Assembly (NCBI GenBank): GCA_002841865.1
Contig: PHBD01000022.1
Coordinates: 1 to 51,882, forward strand
DNA length: 51,882 nucleotides
Direction: 5' to 3'
Origin: Deltaproteobacteria bacterium HGW-Deltaproteobacteria-19
GTDB lineage: Bacteria > Desulfobacterota > Syntrophia > Syntrophales > PHBD01
Every line of letters starts with the position of its first letter. Position 1 is the first letter of the stretch. The position numbers were made by a program, and so were the translations under genes. The notes beneath the pieces are model-generated. The model ran no database searches. It had not been told where the DNA came from and worked only from the letters and a program-made list of their open reading frames with translations. Below, one piece after another: positions 34,337-42,442 of the stretch.

Positions 34337-36667
34337 ATGGACGGTCCCGAGGGCGAACGAAGCAGTTTTTCCATCATCGAGGACGTGGGGAGAATCATCT
34401 CCACATCCGCCAACGCCGACCAGACCCTCCAGGAGGTGGTGCGCCTGGTGGCCCGGAAGATGGAGGTGGACGTCTGCTCCATCTATCTCCTGGAGCGGGA
34501 CCGCCATTGCCTCACCCTCGTGGCCACGGTGGGCCTGAATCCAGATTCGGTCGGCCGGATCTGCATGAACATCGACGAGGGGTTGGCCGGCCTTGTCCTC
34601 GAGGAATCGGCTCCCCTCCTGGTGCAGAATCCCTCCTGCCATCCCCGGCACAAGTACTTCCAGGGCAGCGGGGAGGAGCGATACTGTACCTTCCTGGGGC
34701 TGCCGCTGATCTACCACGGCGAGATGCTGGGGGTCCTGGTGGTACAGACGGAAAGGGCGGATGCGCTGCGCGAGGCGGACATCCCCGTCTTCTCGACCAT
34801 CGCCTCCCAGATCGCCGGAGCCGCGGCTTACGCAGTCCTGCTCAGGAACCTCAAGCGGACGGAAGAGGAAACGGCGGGCCTCAAGGAGCGCCTCCAGCAG
34901 GCGGAGAAGGCCCGGACGGAAAAGAAGGAAAGAAAGAAAGGCCCCCTCCGGGGCATCCCTGTCTCTCCGGGATTCGCGGAGGGGTTCGCCTATTTCTACC
35001 GGGAGACCCTCGGCTTTGCGGACATCTACTTCCGGGAGATCGACAACATCCCGCTGGAGATCACACGGTTCGAGGCAGCCCTCAAGGAAGCGGAGAACCA
35101 GATCTTTCACATTTTTTATGACTTCCAGGAGGAACTGTCGCCGGGCGATGCGGCCATTTTCCAGGCCTACCTGATGTACCTCCGGGACGGCGGGCTCAGG
35201 AAAAGGGTTCTCGACACCATCCGGAAAGGGTACGCCGCCGAGTATGCCCTGAAGGAGACGATCCTGGAATACACGAAAGTGTTCTCCCGCATCGAGGATC
35301 CCTATCTCCGGGAACGGGGCCACGACATCGAGATCGTGGGCAAGCGGATCCTCGAAAACCTTCTGGGGTTCAACGAGGAAATCCGGACGTTCAAAAAGAA
35401 AACCATCCTCGTCGCCGCCAATATCTCGCCGGCAGAGCTGATCCGCTTCCGCCAGGAGAACCTCAAGGGCATCATCCTGACGAAGGGTGGCGAGACTTCC
35501 CATGTCACGATCCTCGCCCGGTCCTTCGAGATTCCCATGGTCATCGGCGTCCCGGGCATTCAGAACGAGGTCCGGGAGGACGGCTTCATCATCGTCGACG
35601 GCACCTCCGGGTACGTCTTCCCGAACCCGACTCGCCTCGTTGTCCGGGAGTACCAGCGGATGGAGAGCGAGAAAGTCCGTCGAAACGAACGGCTCGACGG
35701 CCTCCGGACCCTTCCGGCGATGACCATGGACGGGTTTCATGTCCGCATGGGGGCCAACATCGGCCTCTTGTCGGACCTGGACCTGGTGGAGAAGTACGGC
35801 GCCGATCACATCGGCCTGTACCGGACGGAATTCCCTTTCCTGTCCCGCGCCCGCTTCCCCTCCGAAGACGAGCAGGCCCACCTGTACCGGCGGATTCTCA
35901 AGGGCGCCGGGGGACGTCAGGTGACCATCCGGACCCTCGACGTCGGAGGGGACAAGTTCCTGGCCTACATGGACTATCCAAGGGAGGACAATCCCTACCT
36001 GGGCTGGCGCTCGATCCGCGTATCCCTCGAATTGACGGACATCTTCCGGGAGCAGCTCCGGGCGATCCTCCGGGCCTCCGCTTCGGGACCGCTCCAGATC
36101 CTGTTTCCCATGATCACCTCCGTCACGGAGATCAAGGAGATTCTCTCCATCCTGGAACAGGAGAAGGAAATCCTCTCCCGGCAGGGCATTCCATTCGATC
36201 CGGACATCCCGGCGGGGATCCTGGTCGAGGTTCCCGCAGCGGCGGCGATTCTCGAAAGCCTCGTCAAGTACGTCTCCTTCGTCAGCATCGGCACGAACGA
36301 CCTGATCCAGTACGTGCTGGCGGTTGACCGAAACAACCAGAAAGTGGCGTCCCTTTACAATCCCATGCACCCGGCGGTAATCGCCACGATCGCCCGGGTG
36401 GCGTCGGTCTGCCGCGAACGGGGCGTTCCCGTCGGAATCTGCGGCGAGTCCGCTGCGGACCCGCGCCTGGCTTACCTTTACATGGGCATGGGAATCGACC
36501 GGCTGAGCATGAACGCTGCGGCGGTTCCGGTCGTCAAGGATCTTCTGCGGAGAGTGAAACGGTCCGAGGCGGAGGAGGCCCTCCGGGAAGTACTCCTGCA
36601 GGAGGAGGCGACAGGCATCTCCCTCTTTCTGGACGAGCGGATCGGCCCGCTTGCGGTTCAGGCGTAG
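34337..36667 (+). CDS. ptsP: Phosphoenolpyruvate--protein phosphotransferase with N-terminal GAF domain (EI-Ntr type)
   Basis: The 776-residue protein is the entry enzyme of the nitrogen-related PTS. An N-terminal GAF domain (about residues 10-170: IISTSANADQTLQEVVRLVARKMEVDVCSIYLL) leads through a coiled linker into enzyme I. The HPr-binding domain follows, then the phosphohistidine site GGETSHVTILARS (near residue 390), and the PEP-binding barrel with the TLDVGGDKFLAYM, LVEVPAAA and GTNDLIQYVLAVDR segments. The barrel ends at GICGESAADP with the active cysteine near residue 702. All catalytic residues are present. No HPr (NPr) or EIIA-Ntr gene is in the window. Confidence 0.94.
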   Translation: MDGPEGERSSFSIIEDVGRIISTSANADQTLQEVVRLVARKMEVDVCSIYLLERDRHCLTLVATVGLNPDSVGRICMNIDEGLAGLVLEESAPLLVQNPSCHPRHKYFQGSGEERYCTFLGLPLIYHGEMLGVLVVQTERADALREADIPVFSTIASQIAGAAAYAVLLRNLKRTEEETAGLKERLQQAEKARTEKKERKKGPLRGIPVSPGFAEGFAYFYRETLGFADIYFREIDNIPLEITRFEAALKEAENQIFHIFYDFQEELSPGDAAIFQAYLMYLRDGGLRKRVLDTIRKGYAAEYALKETILEYTKVFSRIEDPYLRERGHDIEIVGKRILENLLGFNEEIRTFKKKTILVAANISPAELIRFRQENLKGIILTKGGETSHVTILARSFEIPMVIGVPGIQNEVREDGFIIVDGTSGYVFPNPTRLVVREYQRMESEKVRRNERLDGLRTLPAMTMDGFHVRMGANIGLLSDLDLVEKYGADHIGLYRTEFPFLSRARFPSEDEQAHLYRRILKGAGGRQVTIRTLDVGGDKFLAYMDYPREDNPYLGWRSIRVSLELTDIFREQLRAILRASASGPLQILFPMITSVTEIKEILSILEQEKEILSRQGIPFDPDIPAGILVEVPAAAAILESLVKYVSFVSIGTNDLIQYVLAVDRNNQKVASLYNPMHPAVIATIARVASVCRERGVPVGICGESAADPRLAYLYMGMGIDRLSMNAAAVPVVKDLLRRVKRSEAEEALREVLLQEEATGISLFLDERIGPLAVQA

Positions 36668-36677
36668 CGGGGAACCG

Positions 36678-37238
36678 TCAGGACTCCGGGACGGCTTCTG
36701 TTCCGGCGGACTGCTTTTCCTCCAGGCAGCGGGACACGGTGGCCATCAGCTGTTCCAGGAGTCCCGTGTCCATGCCGGGATGATACCGGGTGGGAGAGGG
36801 ATCGGCGGAGTTGAGGCTGCCGACGGCCCGACCCTTCAGGATCAGCGGGGCCATCACAATGGATTTGAAGAAAAACTTCCGCCGCCGGGGGAGAAGCCGG
36901 TAGAAGGGCTTGAGCCCCTCGTTGGCCAGGACGGGTGCTGTCCCATCACCGAGAAGCTCCTGGAGCGTCTCCAGGCGAACGACGTTCAGCACGTCTTTGA
37001 GCGCCGGGGCCTGGCGGAGTTTCACAAGAAGATCCAGCGCCTCCGGGGTGTCCGTCAGGGAAATCCACACGTAGGGGATTTCAAAGGCCTCCCGGACCCC
37101 CGTCACGAGGGTCTCGAAGAGCTTCCCCTCGTCCCCGCAGGCCGGCAGGGCCTCCCCGATTCGGGCGTACTTCCTGGCGATCTCCTTGTTCTTCCTGAGC
37201 GTTTCCATCTGTTCCCGCCGGTCGGTCTGATCTTTCAC
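36678..37238 (-). CDS. GAF-fold protein of the DUF484 type
   Basis: The start is taken as GTG 37238 because GGGGGAG lies just upstream; ATG 37205 is an alternative. The 186-residue soluble protein has an N-terminal helical segment (LRKNKEIARKYARIGEAL) and a GAF-like domain with VWISLTDTPEALDLL, then SIVMAPLILKGRAVGSLNSADPSPTRY, typical of the DUF484 branch that lacks a known ligand. It lies 14 bp downstream of xth on the same strand, so both are cotranscribed, and it is convergent with ptsP, whose stop is 10 bp away. Confidence 0.78.
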   Translation of the reverse strand: MKDQTDRREQMETLRKNKEIARKYARIGEALPACGDEGKLFETLVTGVREAFEIPYVWISLTDTPEALDLLVKLRQAPALKDVLNVVRLETLQELLGDGTAPVLANEGLKPFYRLLPRRRKFFFKSIVMAPLILKGRAVGSLNSADPSPTRYHPGMDTGLLEQLMATVSRCLEEKQSAGTEAVPES

Positions 37239-37252
37239 GTTCTCTCCCCCTC

Positions 37253-38038
37253 TCAACGCTCGAATTCCGCCAGGACGACGGTGTGGTCCGAAGGCTTCTC
37301 GGCCATCCGCGGCCCCAGATCGATATCGCAGCGGACGGACCTCGCCGCCAGGGGCGCCGTGGCCAGGATGTGATCCACCCGCCAGCCAAGCCCCCGCTCC
37401 GCCGCCTTGGGCATCCGGTAATCGAAGAAACTGAACTGCTTCGGCTCGCCGGGGTGGTGCTTCCGGAAGACGTCGATGAGCCCCCAGGAGGTGACGCCCC
37501 GGAAAGCCTCCCAAACATCCGGTGCAAAGCAGACGTGTCCCAGGAGCCGCTTCGGGTCGTGGACGTCGATGGGCTCCGGCGCGACGTTCAGGTCGCCGAC
37601 CCACGCGAGGGGCTTTCCCGGCGACAGGTTCCGCTCCAGGCAGTCCCGGAAGCGCCGGAACCATTCGAGCTTATAGGTAAAATACGGCGTCTCCCGCTCC
37701 CGACCCTGGGGAACGTAGGTGTTGATCACCGTGAGGCCCCCGAAATCGACGCGGATCAGGCGGTCCTCGTCCCGGGGTCCCCCGTCGTCAAGGCCGAAAG
37801 ACACGTTCCGCGGCTCTTCGAGGGACAGCACCGCCACGCCGTTGTACTGCTTCCCGCCCCGGAAGGCGGCCCGGTATCCCAGGGCTGCGAAGTCGCCGGC
37901 GGGAAACCGGGCGTCGTCCACCTTGGTCTCCTGGAGACACAGGACGTCGGGGCGGTTCGCCTCGATCCAGGGAAGAAGGATGTGGAGGCGGGAACGGATG
38001 GAGTTGACGTTGTAGGTGGCGATCCGGAGCAGGGCCAT
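37253..38038 (-). CDS. xth: Exodeoxyribonuclease III (AP endonuclease, ExoIII/Ape1 family)
   Basis: The 261-residue repair enzyme cleaves at abasic sites and degrades 3' ends. Motifs: TYNVNSIRSR near the N-terminus, VLCLQETKVDD (metal-binding Glu), TYVPQGRE, WVGDLNVAPEPIDVHDP (Asp/Asn of the active site) and the final KPSDHTVVLAEF (Asp-His pair). Length and order match E. coli Xth. It is divergent from the umuD-like gene, and its -35 overlaps the SOS-type site at 38113-38128. Confidence 0.96.
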   Translation of the reverse strand: MALLRIATYNVNSIRSRLHILLPWIEANRPDVLCLQETKVDDARFPAGDFAALGYRAAFRGGKQYNGVAVLSLEEPRNVSFGLDDGGPRDEDRLIRVDFGGLTVINTYVPQGRERETPYFTYKLEWFRRFRDCLERNLSPGKPLAWVGDLNVAPEPIDVHDPKRLLGHVCFAPDVWEAFRGVTSWGLIDVFRKHHPGEPKQFSFFDYRMPKAAERGLGWRVDHILATAPLAARSVRCDIDLGPRMAEKPSDHTVVLAEFER

Positions 38039-38082
38039 TTTCCTCTTGTTTCGGGAAGATCCGGGATAGGAAAAGTGGGGTT

Positions 38083-38112
38083 TCTATAGCACAGAATTTT
38101 TCCCGTTGACAA
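38083..38112 (-). promoter_or_regulatory. Promoter of xth
   Basis: On the minus strand TTGTCA (38112-38107), 18 bp and TATAGA (38088-38083) lie about 45 bp before the xth ATG. The -35 overlaps the -35 of the divergent umuD-like gene. Confidence 0.5.
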
Positions 38113-38132
38113 TAGAACGAACGTTCTATAAA
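38106..38132 (+). promoter_or_regulatory. Promoter of the umuD-like gene with an operator between its hexamers
   Basis: TTGACA at 38106-38111 and TATAAA at 38127-38132 flank the palindrome at 38113-38128. The 15-bp spacing is shorter than ideal. A protein on the palindrome would block the promoter. Confidence 0.55.
38113..38128. promoter_or_regulatory. SOS (LexA-like) box, GAAC-N4-GTTC type
   Basis: TAGAACGAACGTTCTA is a perfect 7-2-7 dyad. It contains GAAC-N4-GTTC, the LexA-box form known from Gram-positive bacteria, and its position in the promoter of error-prone polymerase genes fits SOS control. No lexA gene is in the window. The TetR operators at 6558 and 7230 share the CGAACGTTC or similar core but have a different centre. 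Confidence 0.6.
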
Positions 38133-38141
38133 TGGAAGGCC

Positions 38142-38579
38142 ATGGACGAGAGACGAACCGCCGAGACCGCCGCCCCGATCCCCCCCGCCCTCCCCGGCCG
38201 GGTGCTTCCCCTGGCGGGAGAGGTCCGGGCCGGGTTCCCCTCCCCGGCGGAGGAGGAGCTCCGGGACATCCTCTCCTTCGACGAGTATCTCGTGCCCTTC
38301 CCCGACGCGTCCTTTCTCGTGCAGGCAAAAGACGACTCCATGGCCGGCGAGGGGATCCGGAAGGGGGATCTCGTCATCATCGAGCGGGGGCGGGCGCCGA
38401 GGCACGGCGATGTCGTCCTGGCGGAGGCGGACGGTGCGTGGCTTCTCCGGTACTTCTGCCGGGAGAAGGGGCGCGTCGTCCTCCGGACGGCCGACCCGAA
38501 GGATGCACCCGTCGTCCCCCGGTCGGAGCTGCGCCTCGGCGGCGTGGTGACCGCGGTGGTCCGCAAGTATCACAAGTAA
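38142..38579 (+). CDS. UmuD-like (LexA/peptidase S24 C-terminal) protein with Arg at the catalytic-Lys position
   Basis: The 145-residue protein resembles E. coli UmuD, the self-cleaving partner of an error-prone polymerase. It has the cleavage region VRAGFPSPAEEE (Ala30-Gly31, LexA-like Ala-Gly rather than Cys-Gly), the serine in QAKDDSMAGEGI (Ser66), GDLVIIERGRAPRHGDVV and the final LGGVVTAVVRKYHK. UmuD's catalytic lysine (K97 in DGEFTVKKL) aligns with Arg103 in DGAWLLRYF, so self-cleavage may be weak or lost. The start at ATG 38142 follows GGAAGG closely; an upstream TTG would overlap the promoter. There is no DNA-binding domain, so it is not LexA. Confidence 0.85.
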   Translation: MDERRTAETAAPIPPALPGRVLPLAGEVRAGFPSPAEEELRDILSFDEYLVPFPDASFLVQAKDDSMAGEGIRKGDLVIIERGRAPRHGDVVLAEADGAWLLRYFCREKGRVVLRTADPKDAPVVPRSELRLGGVVTAVVRKYHK

Positions 38580-38598
38580 GACGCAAGAAGACTCCCCC

Positions 38599-38652
38599 GC
38601 CCTTCCCGCCGGGCGCTCCACCCCCGCCACTCCGCGGCGGGAAGGGCTTTTT
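38599..38652 (+). terminator. Intrinsic terminator between the umuD-like gene and the polymerase gene
   Basis: A perfect 13-bp stem GCCCTTCCCGCCG / CGGCGGGAAGGGC (38599-38611, 38635-38647) with a 23-nt loop is followed directly by TTTTT. It lies 20 bp after the umuD-like stop, so the polymerase gene may depend on readthrough or its own promoter. Confidence 0.75.
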
Positions 38653-38737
38653 CGGGAGCGGAGGAGAGAAACGCCGCATCCCCCGTCTCCGCCCCGTCCG
38701 GAGAACCGGCGACGCTCCCGATTTCGAGGTACGACCC

Positions 38738-40093
38738 GTGGCGCTCTCCGGCGGCAGAACCGACGACATTCTTTTCAGCATCTCCTCGTGGCCCCGGGCG
38801 ATTCTCCACGTCGACGGGGACGCCTTCTTCACCTCCTGCGAAGAGGCCATCCACCCGGAGCTGCGCGGGAAGCCCCTCATCACAGGGGGCGAGCGGGGCA
38901 TCGTGGCCTGCGCCAGCTACGCCGCCAAGCGGATCGGGATCAAGCGGGGCGTCTCCCTCCCGGAGGCGAAACGGATCTGCCCGGGACTGATCGTCCTCCC
39001 CTCGGACTACGAGACCTACAGCCTCTTTTCCCGGCGGATGTTCAACATCATCCGGCGCTACACCCCCGACGTGGAGGAGTACTCCATCGACGAGGCCTTC
39101 GCCGACCTCACGGGCATGCGCCGGGCCCTCCGGGCCTCCTACGAAACCATCGCGGACCGGATCCGCAGGGAGATCATCAAGGAGCTGGGGATCACCGTCT
39201 CCGCGGGGCTCAGCCTCACGAAGGTCCTCGCCAAGGCGGCCTCGAAGCACCGGAAGCCCGACGGGTTCACCGTCATCCCCGGCCGGGCCATCGCCTCCTA
39301 CCTCCGGGACCTGCCGGTGGGGAAGCTCTGGGGCATCGGCCCCGCCACCACGAACTACCTGAACAAGATGGGCGTCCGGACGGCCCTGGAGTTCGCCCGC
39401 CTCCCCGAGGAGACGGTGAAGCGGCGCCTCACCAAGCCAGGAGTGGAGATCTGGCGGGAGATCCGGGGGGAGTCGGTCTATCCCGTCACGGCGGAGGAGA
39501 AGAGCACCTACTTCTCCATCAGCAAGACGAAGACCTTCGCCCCACCCTCGGCGGACCCGGATTACCTCTTCGCCCAGCTCCTCCGGAACGTTGAGTCGGC
39601 CTGCATCAAGGCCCGGCGCTACGACCTGGCGCCCCGGAGCCTCGTCCTCTTCCTCAAGCGGCAGAACTTCTCCCTCGCCGCCGCGGAGGTGCGCCTCACC
39701 CGCCCGTCCTCCTATCCCCTGGAGCTGTCGGAAGTCCTCCGGGACGCCTTCGGCGGCCTGCGGGAGCGGCACGTCCTCTACCGGGCCACGGGCGTCATCC
39801 TCATGGATCTCATGCCGGACGCCCAGGTCCAGTACTCCCTTTTCGAGGACGCCCTCCGGGCGGAGCGGGTCGAGCGGCTCTACGAGGCGGCCGACGCGGT
39901 GGGGGCGAAATACGGCAAGCACGCGCTCCACCTGGGTGGCTCCCACCTCATCGAGGAGCGGGGCAAGGGCCGGCGGGGCACCCCCACCGTCCGGGAGCGG
40001 ACGGTCCTCTACGGCGAGACCCGCCGGAGGCACCTGTCCCTGCCGATCTTCCACGGGAAGATGGACGGACCTCCAGGAGCCGGGGAGGAATGA
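38738..40093 (+). CDS. dinB: Y-family DNA polymerase (DinB/UmuC-like)
   Basis: The 451-residue translesion polymerase has the active-site carboxylates in ILHVDGDAFF (Asp26) and YSIDEAF (Asp118, Glu119), the VACASYAAKRIGIKRGVSLPEA finger motif, and helix-hairpin-helix (LPVGKLWGIGPATTNYLNKMGV). A little-finger region follows; length and motifs are closer to Pol IV (DinB) than to UmuC. The GTG 38738 is chosen because GAGGT lies seven bases upstream; the frame is open far upstream in out-of-frame sequence of the umuD-like gene. The C-terminus has no beta-clamp motif I can name. With the umuD-like gene it makes a DinB-type mutagenesis cassette. Confidence 0.92.
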   Translation: MALSGGRTDDILFSISSWPRAILHVDGDAFFTSCEEAIHPELRGKPLITGGERGIVACASYAAKRIGIKRGVSLPEAKRICPGLIVLPSDYETYSLFSRRMFNIIRRYTPDVEEYSIDEAFADLTGMRRALRASYETIADRIRREIIKELGITVSAGLSLTKVLAKAASKHRKPDGFTVIPGRAIASYLRDLPVGKLWGIGPATTNYLNKMGVRTALEFARLPEETVKRRLTKPGVEIWREIRGESVYPVTAEEKSTYFSISKTKTFAPPSADPDYLFAQLLRNVESACIKARRYDLAPRSLVLFLKRQNFSLAAAEVRLTRPSSYPLELSEVLRDAFGGLRERHVLYRATGVILMDLMPDAQVQYSLFEDALRAERVERLYEAADAVGAKYGKHALHLGGSHLIEERGKGRRGTPTVRERTVLYGETRRRHLSLPIFHGKMDGPPGAGEE

Positions 40094-40096
40094 GAC

Positions 40097-40161
40097 GGAG
40101 GCCGGGATAACCGTTTGACGATTTGCCCTTTTCCAAGTAAACATCATGGCGGTCGGCCTCC
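40097..40161. promoter_or_regulatory. Promoter and inverted repeat before the methylase gene
   Basis: TTGACG (40115-40120), 17 bp, TAAACA (40138-40143) form a possible promoter about 90 bp before the methylase start. It is framed by GGAGGCCG (40097-40104) and CGGCCTCC (40154-40161), so the transcript start could be hidden in a large stem or bound as an operator. The frame alone is suggestive, not proof. Confidence 0.4.
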
Positions 40162-40234
40162 AGAAATCCTCCCTTTTTTATCACCGTGACCGCATGGAAA
40201 GATTTATGCCGAATCCTTCAGGAAGGTTGACGCC

Positions 40235-42442
40235 TTGATCGAACGCGACTTCGATATCCCTTTCATCGCCGACCTTGCCCTCCGGGAGAAACAGATCCAG
40301 CAGAATTACCGCCCGGTGATCGCCGTCCACAAATGGTTCGCCCGGCGTCCGGGTACCCTTTTCCGCGGACTCCTCCTCTCCGAGTTTGCCTCAAAACCCC
40401 TGAAGGACTGCTTTTATGAAGGAAACGACTTCCACGGACGCCGCATCGCCGATCCCTTCATGGGCGGCGGCACCCCGCTCCTGGAAGCCAACCGGACCGG
40501 TTGCGACGTCCTCGGATACGACATCAATCCCATGGCCTGGTGGATCGTCAACCGGGAGATCGAGCACCTCGATCTGAAGAAATATTCCGATGCGGCGGCG
40601 ACATTGAGGAACACCCTGGAGGCGGAGATCGGTCCCCTCTATCGGACCCGCTGCACGCTCTGCGGATCGTCCAACGCCCATGCAAAATATTTTCTCTGGG
40701 TCAAGACAAGAACCTGCGCGCAGTGTCATGAAAGGTTCGATCTGTTCCCCGGGTATCTCCTGGCTGAAGACGTCCGGCATCCGAAAAATGTTTTTATCTG
40801 TCCCCAATGCGGTGAACTGACGGAAACGGAAAACAAGCAGCATCCTGGCGATTGCCTGTCTTGCCACGCACCGTTGATCAGGAATGGTCCGGCGGGTCGG
40901 AACAGTTGCAAATGCCCTCACTGCCAATCCGTCAACACATATACGGATGCCGGAAACGGTCCGCCCCGGCATCGGCTTTTCGCCATGGAGTATGTTTGCC
41001 TGGACTGCCGGGAGAACCATCTGGGCCGCTTTTTTAAGAAGCCCGATCAGGATGACCTTGAGCATGTCGAGAGTGCTGCCGGACGATGGGCGGGCATACA
41101 ATCGCCATTCGTTCCCGATGATGAGATCCCCGGCGGCGTCGAGACGGATCGTCTGCACCGTTGGGGATACCGGCGTTACCGGGAAATGTTCAACGAACGT
41201 CAGCTGCTGGGACTGGAGCGGAGTGCCTGCCTGACTCGGACGATTCCTGATGAACGAGTGAGAAACGCCCTGGCCACCAATCTCTCCGACTTGCTGCGGT
41301 ATCAGAACATGCTCTGCCGTTATGACACGATGGCTTTAAAGTCCCTGGATATCTTCTCTGTTCACGGATTCCCCGTCGGCCTCATCCAGTGCGAATCAAA
41401 CCTGCTTGGCATTGTGGATCCGGTGAAGGGGACCTGCATCGGCAGCGGAGGATGGGCCAACATCATCGACAAGTACCGAAAGGCTAAGGCCTATTGCGAC
41501 CATCCCTTCGAGGTACGCCATCAGGGAGGAAAAAAACAAACCATCCCTGTTCGGAATGAATGGATCGGCGACCGCTGGAATGGGGACGGCCGGAAGAAGC
41601 AAAGAGATGTGAATTTGATTTGCGGAGACGCGGCGGTTTCGGAAATACCCGAAGCCTCGTTGGACGCCGTCTTTACCGATCCCCCCTATTTTGGGAACAT
41701 CCAGTATGCCGAGTTGATGGATTTTTGCTATGTGTGGCTTCGGCGTCTGGCAGGTCTGAATCACCCTGCCTTCAGAAGCCAATCCACCAGACACAGGAAT
41801 GAATTGACAGGCAACGTCAATATGGGACGCGGCCTGGTTCATTTCACGGAGGGCATCTCTTCCGTCTACCGGCGGATGGCCAAAGCCCTGAAGCCGGGGT
41901 GCCCGCTCGCGTTCACGTATCACCATAACGATCTCAAGGCCTATTATCCCATCGCCGTGGCTATTCTTGATGCCGGCTTGACATGTTCGGCTTCATTGCC
42001 TTGCCCAGGTGAAATGGGCGCCTCTATCCACATCAAGGGGACCGGCTCTTCCATCATTGATACAGTCTTCGTCTGTAGATCGACGGGACGGATCCCTCGA
42101 TCCTGGATTCCGCAATCACCGGAAGGGGTTGCAGAACTTGTCCGCAGAGACTTGGAGAAATTGAAGGCGGGAGGCATCCATCCCACACATGGGGACGCTC
42201 GATGTATTGCCTATGGTCACCTGACCCGGCTGGCCGTCTGGCATCTTCGAACAGACTGGAAGAAGAACGAGGAAACATCCAATCGGATTGAAAAAGTGGC
42301 CCACTGGCTGTTTGCCTTCGGCGGCTGGCTGGAAGTAGAAAGGTGCCTGGCCGATCAAACATCAGATCAGCCCTTTGCTTTGATGCCAATGATCGCCGAG
42401 CATGTTTCGGAATACGGGGGGCAAGATGAAATATCCTTTTGA
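40235..42442 (+). CDS. DNA methylase with three zinc ribbons (COG1743/DUF1156 type)
   Basis: The 735-residue protein begins with DLALREKQIQQNYRPVIAVHKWFARRPGTLF, like the DUF1156 N-terminus. The AdoMet motif DPFMGGGTPLLEANRTG with YDINPMA lies near residue 70, and the catalytic DPPYFGNIQYAELMDFCYVWLRR near residue 483, as in N6-adenine/N4-cytosine methylases. Between them are CxxC pairs of three zinc ribbons (about residues 135-275: CTLCG...CAQC, CPQCG...CLSC, CPHC...CLDC). It probably methylates adenine or cytosine in DNA. A TTG or ATG start other than 40235 cannot be excluded. The next gene starts 16 bases before this stop. Base composition is lower in G+C than in the flanks, suggesting transfer. 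Confidence 0.85.
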   Translation: MIERDFDIPFIADLALREKQIQQNYRPVIAVHKWFARRPGTLFRGLLLSEFASKPLKDCFYEGNDFHGRRIADPFMGGGTPLLEANRTGCDVLGYDINPMAWWIVNREIEHLDLKKYSDAAATLRNTLEAEIGPLYRTRCTLCGSSNAHAKYFLWVKTRTCAQCHERFDLFPGYLLAEDVRHPKNVFICPQCGELTETENKQHPGDCLSCHAPLIRNGPAGRNSCKCPHCQSVNTYTDAGNGPPRHRLFAMEYVCLDCRENHLGRFFKKPDQDDLEHVESAAGRWAGIQSPFVPDDEIPGGVETDRLHRWGYRRYREMFNERQLLGLERSACLTRTIPDERVRNALATNLSDLLRYQNMLCRYDTMALKSLDIFSVHGFPVGLIQCESNLLGIVDPVKGTCIGSGGWANIIDKYRKAKAYCDHPFEVRHQGGKKQTIPVRNEWIGDRWNGDGRKKQRDVNLICGDAAVSEIPEASLDAVFTDPPYFGNIQYAELMDFCYVWLRRLAGLNHPAFRSQSTRHRNELTGNVNMGRGLVHFTEGISSVYRRMAKALKPGCPLAFTYHHNDLKAYYPIAVAILDAGLTCSASLPCPGEMGASIHIKGTGSSIIDTVFVCRSTGRIPRSWIPQSPEGVAELVRRDLEKLKAGGIHPTHGDARCIAYGHLTRLAVWHLRTDWKKNEETSNRIEKVAHWLFAFGGWLEVERCLADQTSDQPFALMPMIAEHVSEYGGQDEISF

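Noticed and set aside
32762-36370. A 1202-residue minus-strand open frame across the ligase and ptsP
   Set aside because: It is antisense to two full-length, motif-complete enzymes and has typical low-complexity shadow composition.
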